Part shown: positions 24,237-34,914 of the stretch, piece after piece | Numbering within the stretch: position 1 is the first letter of the stretch | How the letters are laid out: each line of letters begins with the position of its first letter | Origin: Primula veris | Taxonomy: Eukaryota > Streptophyta > Magnoliopsida > Ericales > Primulaceae | Direction of reading: 5' to 3' | NCBI GenBank assembly: GCA_963682055.1 | Contig: OY821744.1 | Coordinates: 25,272,967-25,336,966, forward strand | Length of the DNA stretch: 64,000 nucleotides | Made by a program: the position numbers and the translations under genes | Notes under the pieces: generated by a model | Told to the model about the DNA's origin: nothing | The model's input: only the letters and a program-made list of their open reading frames with translations | Databases searched by the model: none

Positions 24237-24341
24237 TCATGAAAACAAAAAAAACTAAAGCAGGTGAAATTAGCGATGCAGATCAACAAAATAGCCAATT
24301 TATGGAGGTTAAACAACAATATGAAAATCAATCAAAACAGG
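24237..24341 (+). other. possible orphan exon
   Basis: An ATG at 24239 opens a lysine- and glutamine-rich stretch (AGEISDADQQNSQFMEVKQQ). TTTTTTTAG precedes it and CAG-GTATTC follows it, a plausible acceptor and donor. No matching neighbour exon is visible. It may be the first exon of a TE gene. Confidence 0.25.
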
Positions 24342-24389
24342 TATTCACTAATTTGGCCTATTTTTCTGTTTATTGTATTGTGCCCTAAT

Positions 24390-25080
24390 TACAATGTATT
24401 TTTTTATTTTTATTTTTGAAATAAGGCCTAATTACAATGTCTATGTTCTTAGTTTTGAACTGATTTTTACGCAATTATACTGTATTGTGCCCTAATTTCG
24501 AACTATACACACTTTATTTTGAACCATAGGCACTTTGACCTATGTTTTTGTTTGTTGAATTGTGCTCAAATTACGAAACATATTTCTTAGGTTTGAACTG
24601 ATTGTTAATACTATATTGTGCCCTAATTTTGAACTATAAGCACTTTGAGATGTACTATAAGCATGTTTTTTTTTTGTCCGTTGTATTGTTCCCTAATTAC
24701 GATGTCTATATGTTCTTAGTTCTGAACTGATTTTTAAGCAATTATACTGTATTTTGCACTAATTTTGAACTATACGCACTTTACTTTGAACTATATATGC
24801 ACCCAATTTGACCTATTTTTCGGTTTGTTGTATTGTGTCCAAATTATGAAGCCTATGTTCTTAGTTTTACCTTAGTCTGCCTATGTTCTTAGTTCTTAGT
24901 TTGAACTATATGTACTTACTTTCTAACTATATGCACTTACTTTTGAACTATATGCACTTACTTAGACCTATGTTGTCGTTGATGTTCTTAATTTTAAACT
25001 ATATACACTTTATTCTTGAACTATGTGCACTTAATTTGAACTGATACACTATGTTTACTATATTGTTCCTTAATTACAGA
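24390..25080. repeat. degenerate minisatellite with TTTGAACTATA-GCACTT motif
   Basis: Irregular repeats combine TATTGTGCCCTAATT, TTCTTAGTTTTGAACTG and TTTGAACTATATGCACTTAC. The last block matches the 24-bp minisatellite at 60345-60900. Confidence 0.6.
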
Positions 25081-26224
25081 TGATTGGCTTGAAAAAATTT
25101 TATTTTTATTTTTAATTGAAGCCTTATTTTACCTAGCAAGAGTACTAGTGTCAATCGTACTAATAATATTTATAATTCGTAAGCAAGTACGAGCCCTCCA
25201 CAGAGACTATTGTTTAAAAATCAAAAACTATAATTAACGTATTCTATCTTTATAAGATGCCTTCGCTTTGGTTTTTCTACTTATAAACATGCATGTAAAT
25301 TAATTGGAAGAGTAAATAACCCTAAACATGAGTTGTCAATTCAGTTTATAAGATAAAAACTCATAATATAAAGAGAAAGATTAAGAAAATAATTAAAAAC
25401 ATTAATTAAAAGAGAGAAAAGTAGGATTTGATTACTTGTATAATTGTTTCTAGATAGAAGGAAGCTTGGGAAGAGAAAAGTTAAGTAGATTTGCTCACCA
25501 CAGCATGAAGAGTAAGGGGAAAATATGAGAAAAAATGGCCTGGCGGAAAAAGATAGAGAGAGAAAGAGAAAAAAAGGAAAAGAAAATATTTACAAGTTTG
25601 TGATGGTTTAGTCCAAAATACTGGGATAAACTACATATTTATAGTGTTATGTTCATAAATATTCACGACCTAAGTCCCTAGAATTAATTATCCGGATCAC
25701 CATAGGCTGATCCGGATCAGTGTTGTTTCAGTCAATAGAATTATGCGACTTCATTAAATTGCGCACCGTCATTAGGGTGATCTGTATCACTGTTGCCTGA
25801 TCCGGATCACATAGCGGAAAATCAGATTTCCTTCTATATTTTAGCGATTTCTTCATATCTTTTATTTATTCTTTTTTTGGACACGACGACAAACTTCTGA
25901 ATTCAATCTTTCAGGTCTTTGAAGTCATTCCAACATCACTTTGAGTCCCTCAATTCACCAACTTCACATAAATTGACCTAAATTGGTCAAAATTACATAA
26001 AAATAGATAAATGACTCAAAAATGATTAAATACGTAAAACATATATAAAATCAATCATATACGCACTATAAGATGGATAAAATATCAATATTTAACACAA
26101 AAAATATACACTTTCTAGGTCGAATAACTAGAAGTTAGTGTCTTGGCCGAATAAGATAATTAAGGGTCCAAATAAAATAGAAAGACGGTTTGCAAAAAAT
26201 AAATAAAAAATACACCAAATGTAG
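25081..26224. other. intergenic; three TGATCCGGATCA motifs
   Basis: No gene is seen. The palindrome TGATCCGGATCA or a one-base variant occurs near 25691, 25708 and 25799 in a noncoding stretch. Confidence 0.4.
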
Positions 26225-26800
26225 AAACTTAAGATACTGAAGAAGGTGTGAGCCATGACGTTGAGATGAGAAATGAAGAAGAATTGAGAAGTAAATCAGA
26301 TGGAGTTGTTAGGAGACAAGGTGAAAAGTGCATACAGTTCATCTCAAATTACATATAGTTTAGCTCTTAGTAAATGTAGTTGACAAAAAAGTCATAGATG
26401 TTACAATTTTTTTTTGATTTTACATGTAGTTTACAAATACAACTTAAGTATTGGTTATTCATATAGGAAAAATATGATGAAAAAGGTGTGAGCCGATGAC
26501 AAATGAAAAATAACTGAAAAGTAAATCAGATGGAGGTGTTGAAGAAGACAAGGTAAAAAGTGCATATCATCTCAAATTGTATATAGCTCACCTCTATAGT
26601 ACATGTAGTTGACAAAAAGTCATAGAACTTGCAAGTTTTTTTGATTTTACATGTGGTTCACAAATCTAACTTATATAATTGGTTATTTACATGTATAGGA
26701 AATAGATGATGACTAAGATGTGAGCCATGACACTGAGATGACATATGAATAAGAATTGAGGAGTGAATCACATGGAAACAATGTGATAGGACAAGATGGA
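26225..26800 (+). repeat. tandem array, unit about 235-240 bp, 2.3 copies
   Basis: GGTGTGAGCC blocks start at 26245, 26485 and 26717 (the last is GATGTGAGCC). Each unit has an exon-like part (DTEEGVSHDVEMRNEEELRS in the first) and an intron-like part ending near TATAGGAAA. Later units have stops. It looks like an amplified exon-intron block from an unidentified gene. Confidence 0.6.
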
Positions 26801-27356
26801 TGGTGATGCACTCATAGATTAGATGTACATGTTAAGTATAGTATAATGACAATGTCATTGATAAAGGTAATATCTTGTAAAAAACATTAGTTGTGAGTAT
26901 TGATAAGACTAATAAATTCGCAATTTACTCCTATTATATCCAATGATTTATATTTATTTTGGTCCTAATTGTACTTATTACTCGTATATTTTGATTTATG
27001 AGACATTAAAAGAAAGTTAATTCGCCAATTTTCAATGATTTCGACGTTGTTCAGTAAATTGGGCATAAATAATTTGTTCGAGCTCTGATTATTATGATTC
27101 AAGATGTTTTGAAATGCTAGGAAAGAAGATCTACAAGTTTAGTGTTTTGAGTTTTGAGAGAAAATGAAGATAAAAATGCCAAAATTACGTTTGAAGGTAC
27201 AGTAGTTGTTTCCAGAATTAAAGCGGAAACATGGAGAATTAGTGAACCAAATTCACTAATTATCAAAAGATTAAGGCTAGAAGTGACATTCAACTTCTGA
27301 AGACATATCTACTATGGAAATATTGAGGCGGTTTACTAGGGAGGTTGGATTTTTAT
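26801..27356. other. intergenic, nothing recognised
   Basis: I see no ORF or repeat that I can support before the inverted termini of the PMD B unit. Confidence 0.4.
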
Positions 27357-27457
27357 ACTACATTTTTACTGAAAAAACTCACAAACCGTAGAAAAAATCT
27401 ACGGTTTACAGTGCTTCTGTGCAAACCGTAGATTTAATTTACGGTTTACAGTGATTT

Positions 27458-27543
27458 CTGAAAAATCATCCAAACCGTAGATTAAATCTACGGTTTGCAG
27501 TGAATGGTAAACCGTAGATTTAATCTACGGTTTGGATGATTTT
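27458..27543. repeat. large inverted repeat with nested palindromes
   Basis: Arms of about 36 bp begin GAAAAATCATCCAAACC and end GGTTTGGATGATTTTTT, with a loop of about 13 bp. Each arm is itself a near-perfect palindrome (27471-27497 and 27508-27533). The strand could form a cruciform or a cloverleaf. Confidence 0.9.
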
Positions 27544-27545
27544 TT

Positions 27546-27622
27546 AGAAATTACACAGTCAGTCCCTCTCGTCAAAATTACACAGTCAGTCTCTGCGTCA
27601 AAAATTACACATTCAGTCCCTG
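27546..27622. repeat. three short direct repeats ATTACACAGTCAGTCCCT
   Basis: Units of about 26-28 bp start near 27551, 27579 and 27605. They lie at the inner edge of the left inverted terminus, where the PMD B leader should begin. One inverted counterpart (CAGGGACTG) lies at 30609 in the right terminus. Confidence 0.75.
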
Positions 27623-30319
27623 AAAAACAGAATTTTACGTTTTTTAAAAAAAAACACAAATTTATCAAAAACTCTCTCTCTCTTTCTCTCAAAAACTCAA
27701 ATTTATCATTCAAAAAAACTCAAATCAATTAACCACAATAACCATCAACTTTCTTAACAAAAAACTCCAAATCATCAATCAAATTTTGCCTTAATTAAAG
27801 GTATTTCTTTATTCTCTAATTTATTATTTATTTTGTGTAATTTCAATTTGTAAAATAAGAAAAAATATATAAAATATGCCAATTGATTATTCACTTAGCT
27901 ATATATATATATAATTGTTTGTTATTTGTTTATATTAATTATAGAAATTATAATTGTTGATATTTGTCCCATTTTATAAAAAAATTAAGGTTTTTATTTA
28001 AATTTAACAAATTTAGATATTTATAACTAATGGTTTGGTTATGATGTTACATGTTTATGTTTTTTATTTGTTTTGATTGAGAAAAATAAAAATAGTTACG
28101 CTTTATTAATATTTACCTGTTTAGAAAATTAGGTGTTTTATAAAATTAGGTTTTTTAATTAGTTTGTTTGCCCAAATGACCAATAAAAATTGAGGTTGTT
28201 GATATTTTTCCCGTTTTATAAAAAAATAGAGTTTTTATTAAAATTTGTTTACTTAGATAATTAGAATAATTGTTTGGTTGTCATTAAATGTGTATGTTTC
28301 TTATCTTGTTTTTATTGTTAAAAATAAAAATAGTTAGAATGGCAGAGCCAGGTCCACAGATTAAAGGCATGATGGGCATTTTACGGCAGACTGGTCATAT
28401 TTCAAATCAAACTTGGGATGCTGGAAGAGAAGCGGGTTTAGGAGATGTCCATAAGATTAGGATTTATAATTATAGTTGGCAGATACCGACCCCTGACAGA
28501 GTAGTTGAAAATATGATTAGGGCCGGTTTTTACGGTATTCACACTATAGGTAATTATACCGTAAGTCGAGGCTTGCTTACATCTTTAGTTGATAGGTGGC
28601 GTGATGAGACCCACTCGTTCCATTTTGTCGGTGGAGAGTTGGGGATATCGTTACAGGATGCAGAGATTATGCTTGGTCTCAGGGTAGATGGTCTTGTTGG
28701 GTGCAGAGAGCGGAATGATACCAATGCGAGCAGGTTGAATATGATAGAGAGTTTGTTGGGTGTTAGACCTGCTGACAATCAAGTCGATACAAACTGTTTG
28801 ACAGTTAGACTTGATTGGATGTTACATACCTTTGGTGAATTACCCCCCAACCCTAGTGAGGAGGGTTTGCTATATCAGTCTAGGGCTGCCATATTATTAT
28901 TACTTGGTGCACATGCGTTATCAGATAAGAGCAGTGATCAGATTCCACTATGGCCTCTGCCATTTCTGGAGGATTTTGACACATGTGCAGAGTATAGTTG
29001 GGGATCAGCTCTTCTGGCTTGGTTAGAGGCTAATTTATGCAAGTTGGTGCATGGTAAATCTACCGGAGTAAGCGGGGCGGTGATGCTTCTCGATATGTGG
29101 GCGATGACCAGACTACTGCCGGTTAGCATGTAAAGAGTTGCCGGAAGATATCGAGCCACCTGAGGGCTTGCCTAATGTCTACGGACATAATGTGGTCCAC
29201 ATACGGGATCAGTTTGACCATATGTCGCGTGAACAGGTAAATTTTCACTTTTTTATTTCCTACATATAACTTACGTATTATATGTTGTATACAGTTACAT
29301 TGGTCTTATGTTCGTAGAATTTATTGCTAGTATTTTTAAACCATTGTTTACATATTCTAATAATAATTTTGCGGATTACAGATAGTCTGGCAACCTTACG
29401 GGAACCTCGATGACTATCCGGAATACAGCACGCGGAGCCGTGATATGTGGCATTGTTCCGTTCCTCTCATTTGTAATGAGAAGATTGAGTTGCACCCCGC
29501 GGACAGGTTCATGAGACAGTTCGGTTTTGTTCAGGTTGTCCCTACATATATTTGGAAACCCAAACAAGGTCACGGCAAGGATAGAAGATATGGGATTAAA
29601 CCTGATCAAAAACACGATTGGCCTGCACTTTTTGAAGAGTTTATAACCGTGTGGAATGGCCGCCACAACCGGCTTATTAACGGCGAATTTGGCACGGGGA
29701 CATCACCAGATTACATAAGATGGTATAGAGAGAGGACCCGCATCTTTATAAACCCACCTGAACTTGGACTGCCATCTCACGGTTTCTACGAGCATACGGA
29801 TGTGCTCAATAAAATGGTAACGACTAGTTAAATTTCATTAATATTTGTTTGTTATTTCTTTGTTTGTATATTTCAATACGGATGTGCTCAATAAAATGTT
29901 GCGTCGCAGTTTCAAATCTAAAACGGACGTGGATTTACTACGTGTGGAGTTCAATGAAATGGGAATGAATCTGTATGGGTCAGGTGATGAACAATCGGAT
30001 GAGGAGGATGATGATGACGACGATGGTGATGACGATCAACGTTACGACCCAAGAACTTACGCTAGGGCTTCAAGTTATCGGCGTACCAAAAGAGGCAGAG
30101 GGGAAGGCGAATCTAGTAGTGGCGGACGTAGGGAGGGTAGAAGAACGAGTGGAGGTCGACGCCCGACTATAGATCAAGCGGTCATCGTCGTGCTTCTTTT
30201 ACTGGGTTGGACTACGTACACGACGATGTTCCGTTCGATTATCATAGACAATCATTTGGAGGGTACGAGCATCATCCTAGTCAGAATTGTAGCATCGAGA
30301 TAGACATCGTCCGGAGCTA
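27569..30319 (+). pseudogene. plant mobile domain (PMD) gene B, nearly intact
   Basis: A leader exon probably ends at 27800 before GTATTT. The coding start ATG is 28339, just after a TAG acceptor (28331-28333). The PMD reads from MAEPGPQIKG through RVVENMIRAGFYGIHTIGNY, SFHFVGGELGISLQDAEIML and LLLLGAHALSDKSSDQIPLW. A single frameshift near 29125 is needed to reach ELPEDIEPPEGLPNVYG. Introns at 29237-29381 and about 29817-29909 have GT-AG ends and match PMD A positions. The second half has DRFMRQFGFVQVVP. The tail is acidic, then Arg/Gly-rich, and needs one more shift to end at 30317-30319. PMD proteins of the MAIN/MAIL1 family act in the nucleus; mobile relatives have no known biochemical activity. 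Either a recent pseudogene or a gene with two base errors. Confidence 0.8.
29794..29898. repeat. 23-bp direct repeat at an exon-intron junction of PMD B
   Basis: ATACGGATGTGCTCAATAAA continues identically for three more bases at 29794-29816 and at 29876-29898. The first copy ends exactly at the GT donor of the last intron. The second lies just before the presumed acceptor. Confidence 0.85.
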
Positions 30320-30640
30320 AACGAAATCAAAGAGTCCACTGAGCCGTCATCGGACAGATTAACATCAGCGAGAAAGATGCTCCATATGTCCAACTTTAAA
30401 GCATTTAGTCGTGGAAAAAAAAATGCACATTTGTTTTTTTTTAATTTGACCTAACTGATTTGTATGTTTGATTTTGAAGACCAATATTTAATTTGTATGT
30501 TTGATTTTTTTTTTAATTTGATTTGTATGTTTGATTTTTAAGTTATAAATTTGTAAAAAATATTCAGTATTTTAATTGATAGGACCAAGATTGAGTTTTT
30601 ACGAAATACAGGGACTGTTCTGCAATTTCAGAAAACTTCA

Positions 30641-30710
30641 GCAAACCGTACATTTAATGTACGGTTTGCACAAAATTCATACAGACCGTACATTTTTTGT
30701 ACGGTTTGTG
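30641..30710. repeat. two palindromes of the right inverted terminus
   Basis: GCAAACCGTACAT...ATGTACGGTTTGC (30641-30669) and AGACCGTACA...TGTACGGTTT (30683-30708) are the inverted counterparts of the two outer palindromes at 27383 and 27421. Confidence 0.9.
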
Positions 30711-30760
30711 TGTAAATTCAGAAATAATGTAGTACAAACAATAAAACTCTTGGTTAATAA

Positions 30761-31178
30761 CCAACCCGTTAAAAAAAACACTACAAATCGTAAAATTAAT
30801 ATACGGTTTGTAGTGTAAATGACATTGGATACCATATCCATCAAATGCATCCGACAACACTTTCTCACTTTTGAATTATTATGAGATGACAACCCTATCC
30901 GAAAATGACTACTCAATGCATTATTAAAGTTTGAAAATGACTACACTATTTGAGGTTTCTGAAATTTAACCAACCCGTTAAAAAAAACACTACAAACCGT
31001 AAAAGTAATCAACGGTTTGTAGTGTAAATGACATTGGATACCATATCCATCAAATCCATCCGACAACACTTTCTCACTTTTGAATTATTATGATATGACA
31101 ACCCTATCCGAAAATGACTACTCAATGCATTATTAAAGTTTAAAAATGACTACACCTTATGGGGTTTCTGAAATTATG
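30761..31178. repeat. 209-bp tandem duplication upstream of transposase B
   Basis: Copies begin CCAACCCGTTAAAAAAAACA at 30761 and 30970. Each carries a palindrome of the type ACACTACAAA..CGTA...ACGGTTTGTAGTGT (30778-30817 and 30987-31025). The copies are about 95% alike by eye. The array ends just before the TATA box of the transposase gene. Confidence 0.93.
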
Positions 31179-31180
31179 TG

Positions 31181-31188
31181 TATAAATA
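31181..31188 (+). promoter_or_regulatory. TATA box of transposase B
   Basis: TATAAATA lies 120 bp upstream of the first ATG (31302). An A/C-rich leader typical of plant 5' UTRs (AAATCAAACACAAACACTCA) follows at a suitable distance. Confidence 0.6.
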
Positions 31189-31301
31189 TGGCTCTTTTTT
31201 GCCAATTCTAACAATCTCTAAAATCAAACACAAACACTCACTTGAATCTCTTCAAAAATACTCATTTCTCCCAAAAAAATATATACAAACACTTTTCAAA
31301 A

Positions 31302-33144
31302 ATGAATTACGACTATGATTATGACAACAACCAATGGAATTACAACAATGCTGATTCATCCAGTGGCTCAAATGATGAGCTAACTGACTATACAGAGCAT
31401 TTTGAAGTTGATGAATTGACTTGGGATACAAGGGATGAAATTCTTGCTGATCTTGCTGATGTGGCTGGAAATTGGGGTTTCATTCTTACGATTCGTAGGT
31501 CTGGAGGGGGTGATGGGAGAAGAGCACCGTATGTTGATATTGTGTGTGATAAATCGGGGTTTACGAAAAAAAAGAAACCATCTTCCGTAAATTCAGGTAC
31601 AAAGAAAAAAGATTGTCCATTTTTCATTAAGGGTTACGTAGTTAATGGTGAATGGATGTGTCAAGTAGAAAATGGCCAACATAACCACCCACCTCCAACT
31701 TACCTCCAAGGGCAAGCACGACGTGCTCGTTTAACACAAGCGAAAAAAGAAATGGTTAAAAGTTTAAGGCAAAGTAGTTTTAAAGTTAGTGCAATATTAG
31801 AGGCCATAAAAAATCGAAATCCTGACAATGTATCGAACGCTAAAACGATACATAATTATTTGGCTGGACTGAAAGTTAAAGAACGAGATGGTAGAAACCC
31901 GATACAAGAACTGTGTAATTTGTTGGATAGACATCGCTATACCTTCTACTATAATATGAACCCAACAACTCATAGCCTTGAGAACTTGTTTTTTCCACAC
32001 CCCGATTCTATAAGGATGTTCAAAGTTTTTCCTGATGTATTGTTAATGGATTGTACATATAGGACAAACCGTTTTAATATGTCATTTCTAGAAGTCGTAG
32101 GAATGACATCAACGAACCAAACATATTGTTTAGGTTTTGTTTTCATGAGTGATGAGACTCAGGAAAGTTATATATGGTCTTTGGAAAAATGTAAAGATAC
32201 ATTGGAGGGTTGTATACTACCTAGGGTGTTTGTAACCGACAGAGAAATGGCCTTGATAAATGCTTTATCTGTTGTTTTTCCCGATTCTCATCATATATTG
32301 TGCACTTTTCATATTGCCAAAAATGTTTTGAAAAACTATAAAAAAAAAAATCTCAGACGAGGAGTGGCAAACGTTTCTAGATGATTGGGGTTTATTGGTT
32401 GATTCTGAGTCGATAGAGGAGTACAATCATAACTGATCTTCTTTCAATTCCTCTTACAAATCGTACCATGTTGTGCTTAAGTATGTAAATAAGTTGTTAA
32501 ATGATTATGCTGATAAGTTTGTTGCATGCTATACCAACCATACAACACATCTAGGTAACAGAACTAGCAATCGAGCAACAACAACATGCAAAGCTAAAAA
32601 GATCTTTCTCCACAAATACTGGCACGCTTGAAAATATTTGGGTAGAGGTGAATTAAATTCTAGAAAAATAGTTTAGGATATTAAGATGAAGTTGGATAAA
32701 TGCAAGTCTTATTTTCCACATTCAGAACGGACACCCCTATTTAAAAATCTTAGGTCCTATATCACACACCATGTCTTTGATTTATTATTTTAAGAACACA
32801 AAAAATATAGTGGCCAGTCTAATGGGAATTGTTCTTGCGGTATAAAATTATCTCACGGATTACCTTGTCATCATATTATGAGTGAACATATTTTATTCGG
32901 TAAGCCTCTTCCTCTAGAATATATTCATACATTATGGAAAAAATTAGACGTAATTGATGATAATGGGAACACCGATGATTATGGGATAGAGGGTGATCTA
33001 AAAGAGTTTAAAAGTGTTTATTCTACGAAAACTAATGTTGAAAAACGGCATATGAAAACACAACTCCGAGAGATAACCTTACCATCTAGAACATCCATGA
33101 ATGATCCCGAAGTGAGACAAATTAGGGGGAGACCTAGAAAGTGA
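31302..33144 (+). pseudogene. FAR1/MULE-type transposase B
   Basis: The first ATG is 31302; an acidic, tyrosine- and asparagine-rich N-terminus follows. The FAR1-like zinc-binding region has CPFFIKGYVVNGEW and NGQHNHPPPTYLQG. The MULE core has LLMDCTYRTNRF (Asp250 at 32049) and FVTDREMALINAL (Asp313 at 32238), then HHILCTFHIAKNV. A frameshift in an 11-A run (32340-32350) is followed by SDEEWQTFLDDWG in the next frame. The third-acid region around TSNRA (near 32570) has lost Glu and shifts frame. A SWIM motif CSCGIKLSHGLPCHH follows (32832-32877). Several stops lie between 32430 and 32800, and one at 33142. FAR1/FHY3 transcription factors derive from such transposases. The frame leads on into the OTU domain. 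Confidence 0.85.
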
Positions 33145-33999
33145 GACAATTCTAGTAAGAGAGATAAGTTAGGATGGGAGTATGTGGAGGAACAGAGTGC
33201 TAGTGCTAGTAGAGACAAAGGCAAAGGTAAAGCGGAAGAAACACCGGAGGTAAAGGTAAACCCAACAAGGAGGCCGCAAAACCAGACAAATAAACCCACC
33301 ACCAATAGGCAAACCTTCCTGTACAGTGACCAAATATGTGTCATGTTACATAATTACATCGATACGGTTTATGATGTGCGTGGGGATGGTAACTGTGGGT
33401 TCCGAGTAATTGCAAATGTGATAGGTAAAGAACATGGGGAAGATGATTGGTACGCAGTTAGATGTGAGTTGTTTCAAGAGCTGCAGAAAATGAAATGTGT
33501 TTATTATGATCTGTTTGAGAATCTTGATTTTGAAGGTTACCACTATGATTATATTCTATCAAGTTTGAATTTTTATCATCATACAAATTCCGTCCCTTGT
33601 GACAAATGGATGAGATTTCCGTCGTATGATTTTTTAATTGCATCTCATTATAATATGCCAATTGTATTGTTGTCATTATGGCCAAATAAAAATGGAAGGG
33701 TACAAGTATGGAACGCCACTTTTTTACCTCTTTATACTGGTCTGCCTTCTGGAACGACATATTACATCCCTATTGTAATAGTGTACGTCAACAATTGTCA
33801 TTATGCTCAAGTTATTCCTAAAGAAGTGATCTTCCCAATGCCAAGAATTATAGCACAGTGGGAACAAACACGCACTGAGGCTGCTGAGCCATGGAAGGAA
33901 ATTTTTCGAGCAAATTTCAACTTATATATGGCGCTAGAAAGGCAATCGGGAAAGCAAATTGTAACTGAAGAAGAAGCTATAGACGTATCTTGTCCATAA
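33145..33999 (+). CDS. OTU-family cysteine protease domain, open frame
   Basis: An open frame of 271 codons from 33184 (a GTG, so the real start is probably upstream in the transposase frame) contains DVRGDGNCGFRVIANVIG. This is the OTU catalytic loop, with Asp68 and Cys71 counted from 33184. VNNCHYAQVIPKE carries the catalytic-type His206. Between them, FPSYDFLIASHYNMPIVLLS fits the OTU fold. Length and motif spacing are normal for an OTU domain. It has no stop, unlike the transposase part. OTU proteins hydrolyse ubiquitin or ubiquitin-like conjugates. Here the domain is the C-terminal part of a transposase polyprotein, as in cluster A. Whether it is still expressed cannot be told from sequence. 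Confidence 0.8.
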   Translation, partial: DNSSKRDKLGWEYVEEQSASASRDKGKGKAEETPEVKVNPTRRPQNQTNKPTTNRQTFLYSDQICVMLHNYIDTVYDVRGDGNCGFRVIANVIGKEHGEDDWYAVRCELFQELQKMKCVYYDLFENLDFEGYHYDYILSSLNFYHHTNSVPCDKWMRFPSYDFLIASHYNMPIVLLSLWPNKNGRVQVWNATFLPLYTGLPSGTTYYIPIVIVYVNNCHYAQVIPKEVIFPMPRIIAQWEQTRTEAAEPWKEIFRANFNLYMALERQSGKQIVTEEEAIDVSCP

Positions 34000-34914
34000 T
34001 TAGTTTTTTATTTTTAATTTTATGTAAATTACTCTTTTTTCCAAGTTGTTGTAAATTTATATGATATATCATGTTTAATAAATATGTTTTATGAAATTTA
34101 GTTAATGTTTGCATATTGAGTTAATTTCTTTTATGTAGCTCATTTTTTGTGTAGCTCATTTTGTTTTATAGGTAATAGTCAGAACCCCATAGTTTTTCTA
34201 TTGCATTTATAAGCAAACAAGATCGATTTTTATGCAGAAAAGTTGATCTTATAAGTATAGAAACCCATCACTTACCCATTAAAAAGTTTATTAGTAAGGA
34301 AGGCGAGAGTCATATATTAACACTTGACTTTGATAATGCTCAAATGATGTGTGATAACTCCAACAATAAGCTGCAACCAACCTAGGCCAATAATTTTTTT
34401 CTTAAATTACAATTTACTTCCAAACAGTATTTGTGTATACCAAATTAACACTAATAAAAGCCACAAAAAAATCACTGAAACTTATTTTCCCAACTAACAC
34501 CAATGATAATCTTTAATTGAAACTAAATATAAACAACAGAAGTTGTGAACAACTCACGGTGAAGTAAGATAAAAAAAAAAACATTAAAAAAGGTATATAA
34601 AAATGATTCAATTTGTATAGCAGAAAACCTTGATAAAACTATAAGCTAAGTGCATCATAGTGGAGAGCAGAAAAGTTAGCTCAAAAGAGAGATATGAAGA
34701 AAAAAGGAACGGTGTAGAGTACCGGACTAACGAAAAGTTGAGCTCAACTTGGATGGAGATGTATTGTTCACACGCTATTCTCTATGTGGGTTGCAATTAT
34801 AGAGTTAGAAAGATAGAGAAAATGATTAAAATATTATTAAAATTGAATATGTACCTCTAAAATGGCATACTTGTAATATATTTAAATAATAGAGTTATTT
34901 TTGTTTTTTCTAGT
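34000..34914. other. downstream region of cluster B, no element end found
   Basis: AT-rich. I searched for AAACCGTA palindromes or an inverted partner of the 27357 terminus and saw none. One 66-codon ORF at 34660 has no motif. Confidence 0.4.

Larger units (their letters stand above)
27357..30733 (+). mobile_element. PMD-carrying unit with inverted, hairpin-bearing termini
   Basis: The left end (27357-27568) and the reverse complement of the right end (30609-30733) align. The order of shared blocks is ACTACATT, CACAAACCGTA, AAAAAAT, TACGGT, TGTGCAAACCGTA, TACGGTTT, TTTCTGAAA and CAGTCCCT. Each end therefore holds two palindromes of the AAACCGTA...TACGGTTT type. The left end has an extra large palindrome (about 27458-27543). 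The only gene between them is PMD B. I cannot identify a target duplication, so the boundaries are inferred from the inverted similarity alone. Confidence 0.7.

Noticed and set aside
27546..27732. ORFs over the ACACAGTCAGTCCCT repeats
   Set aside because: They fall in the presumed leader of PMD B, are repeat-driven and have no homologue.
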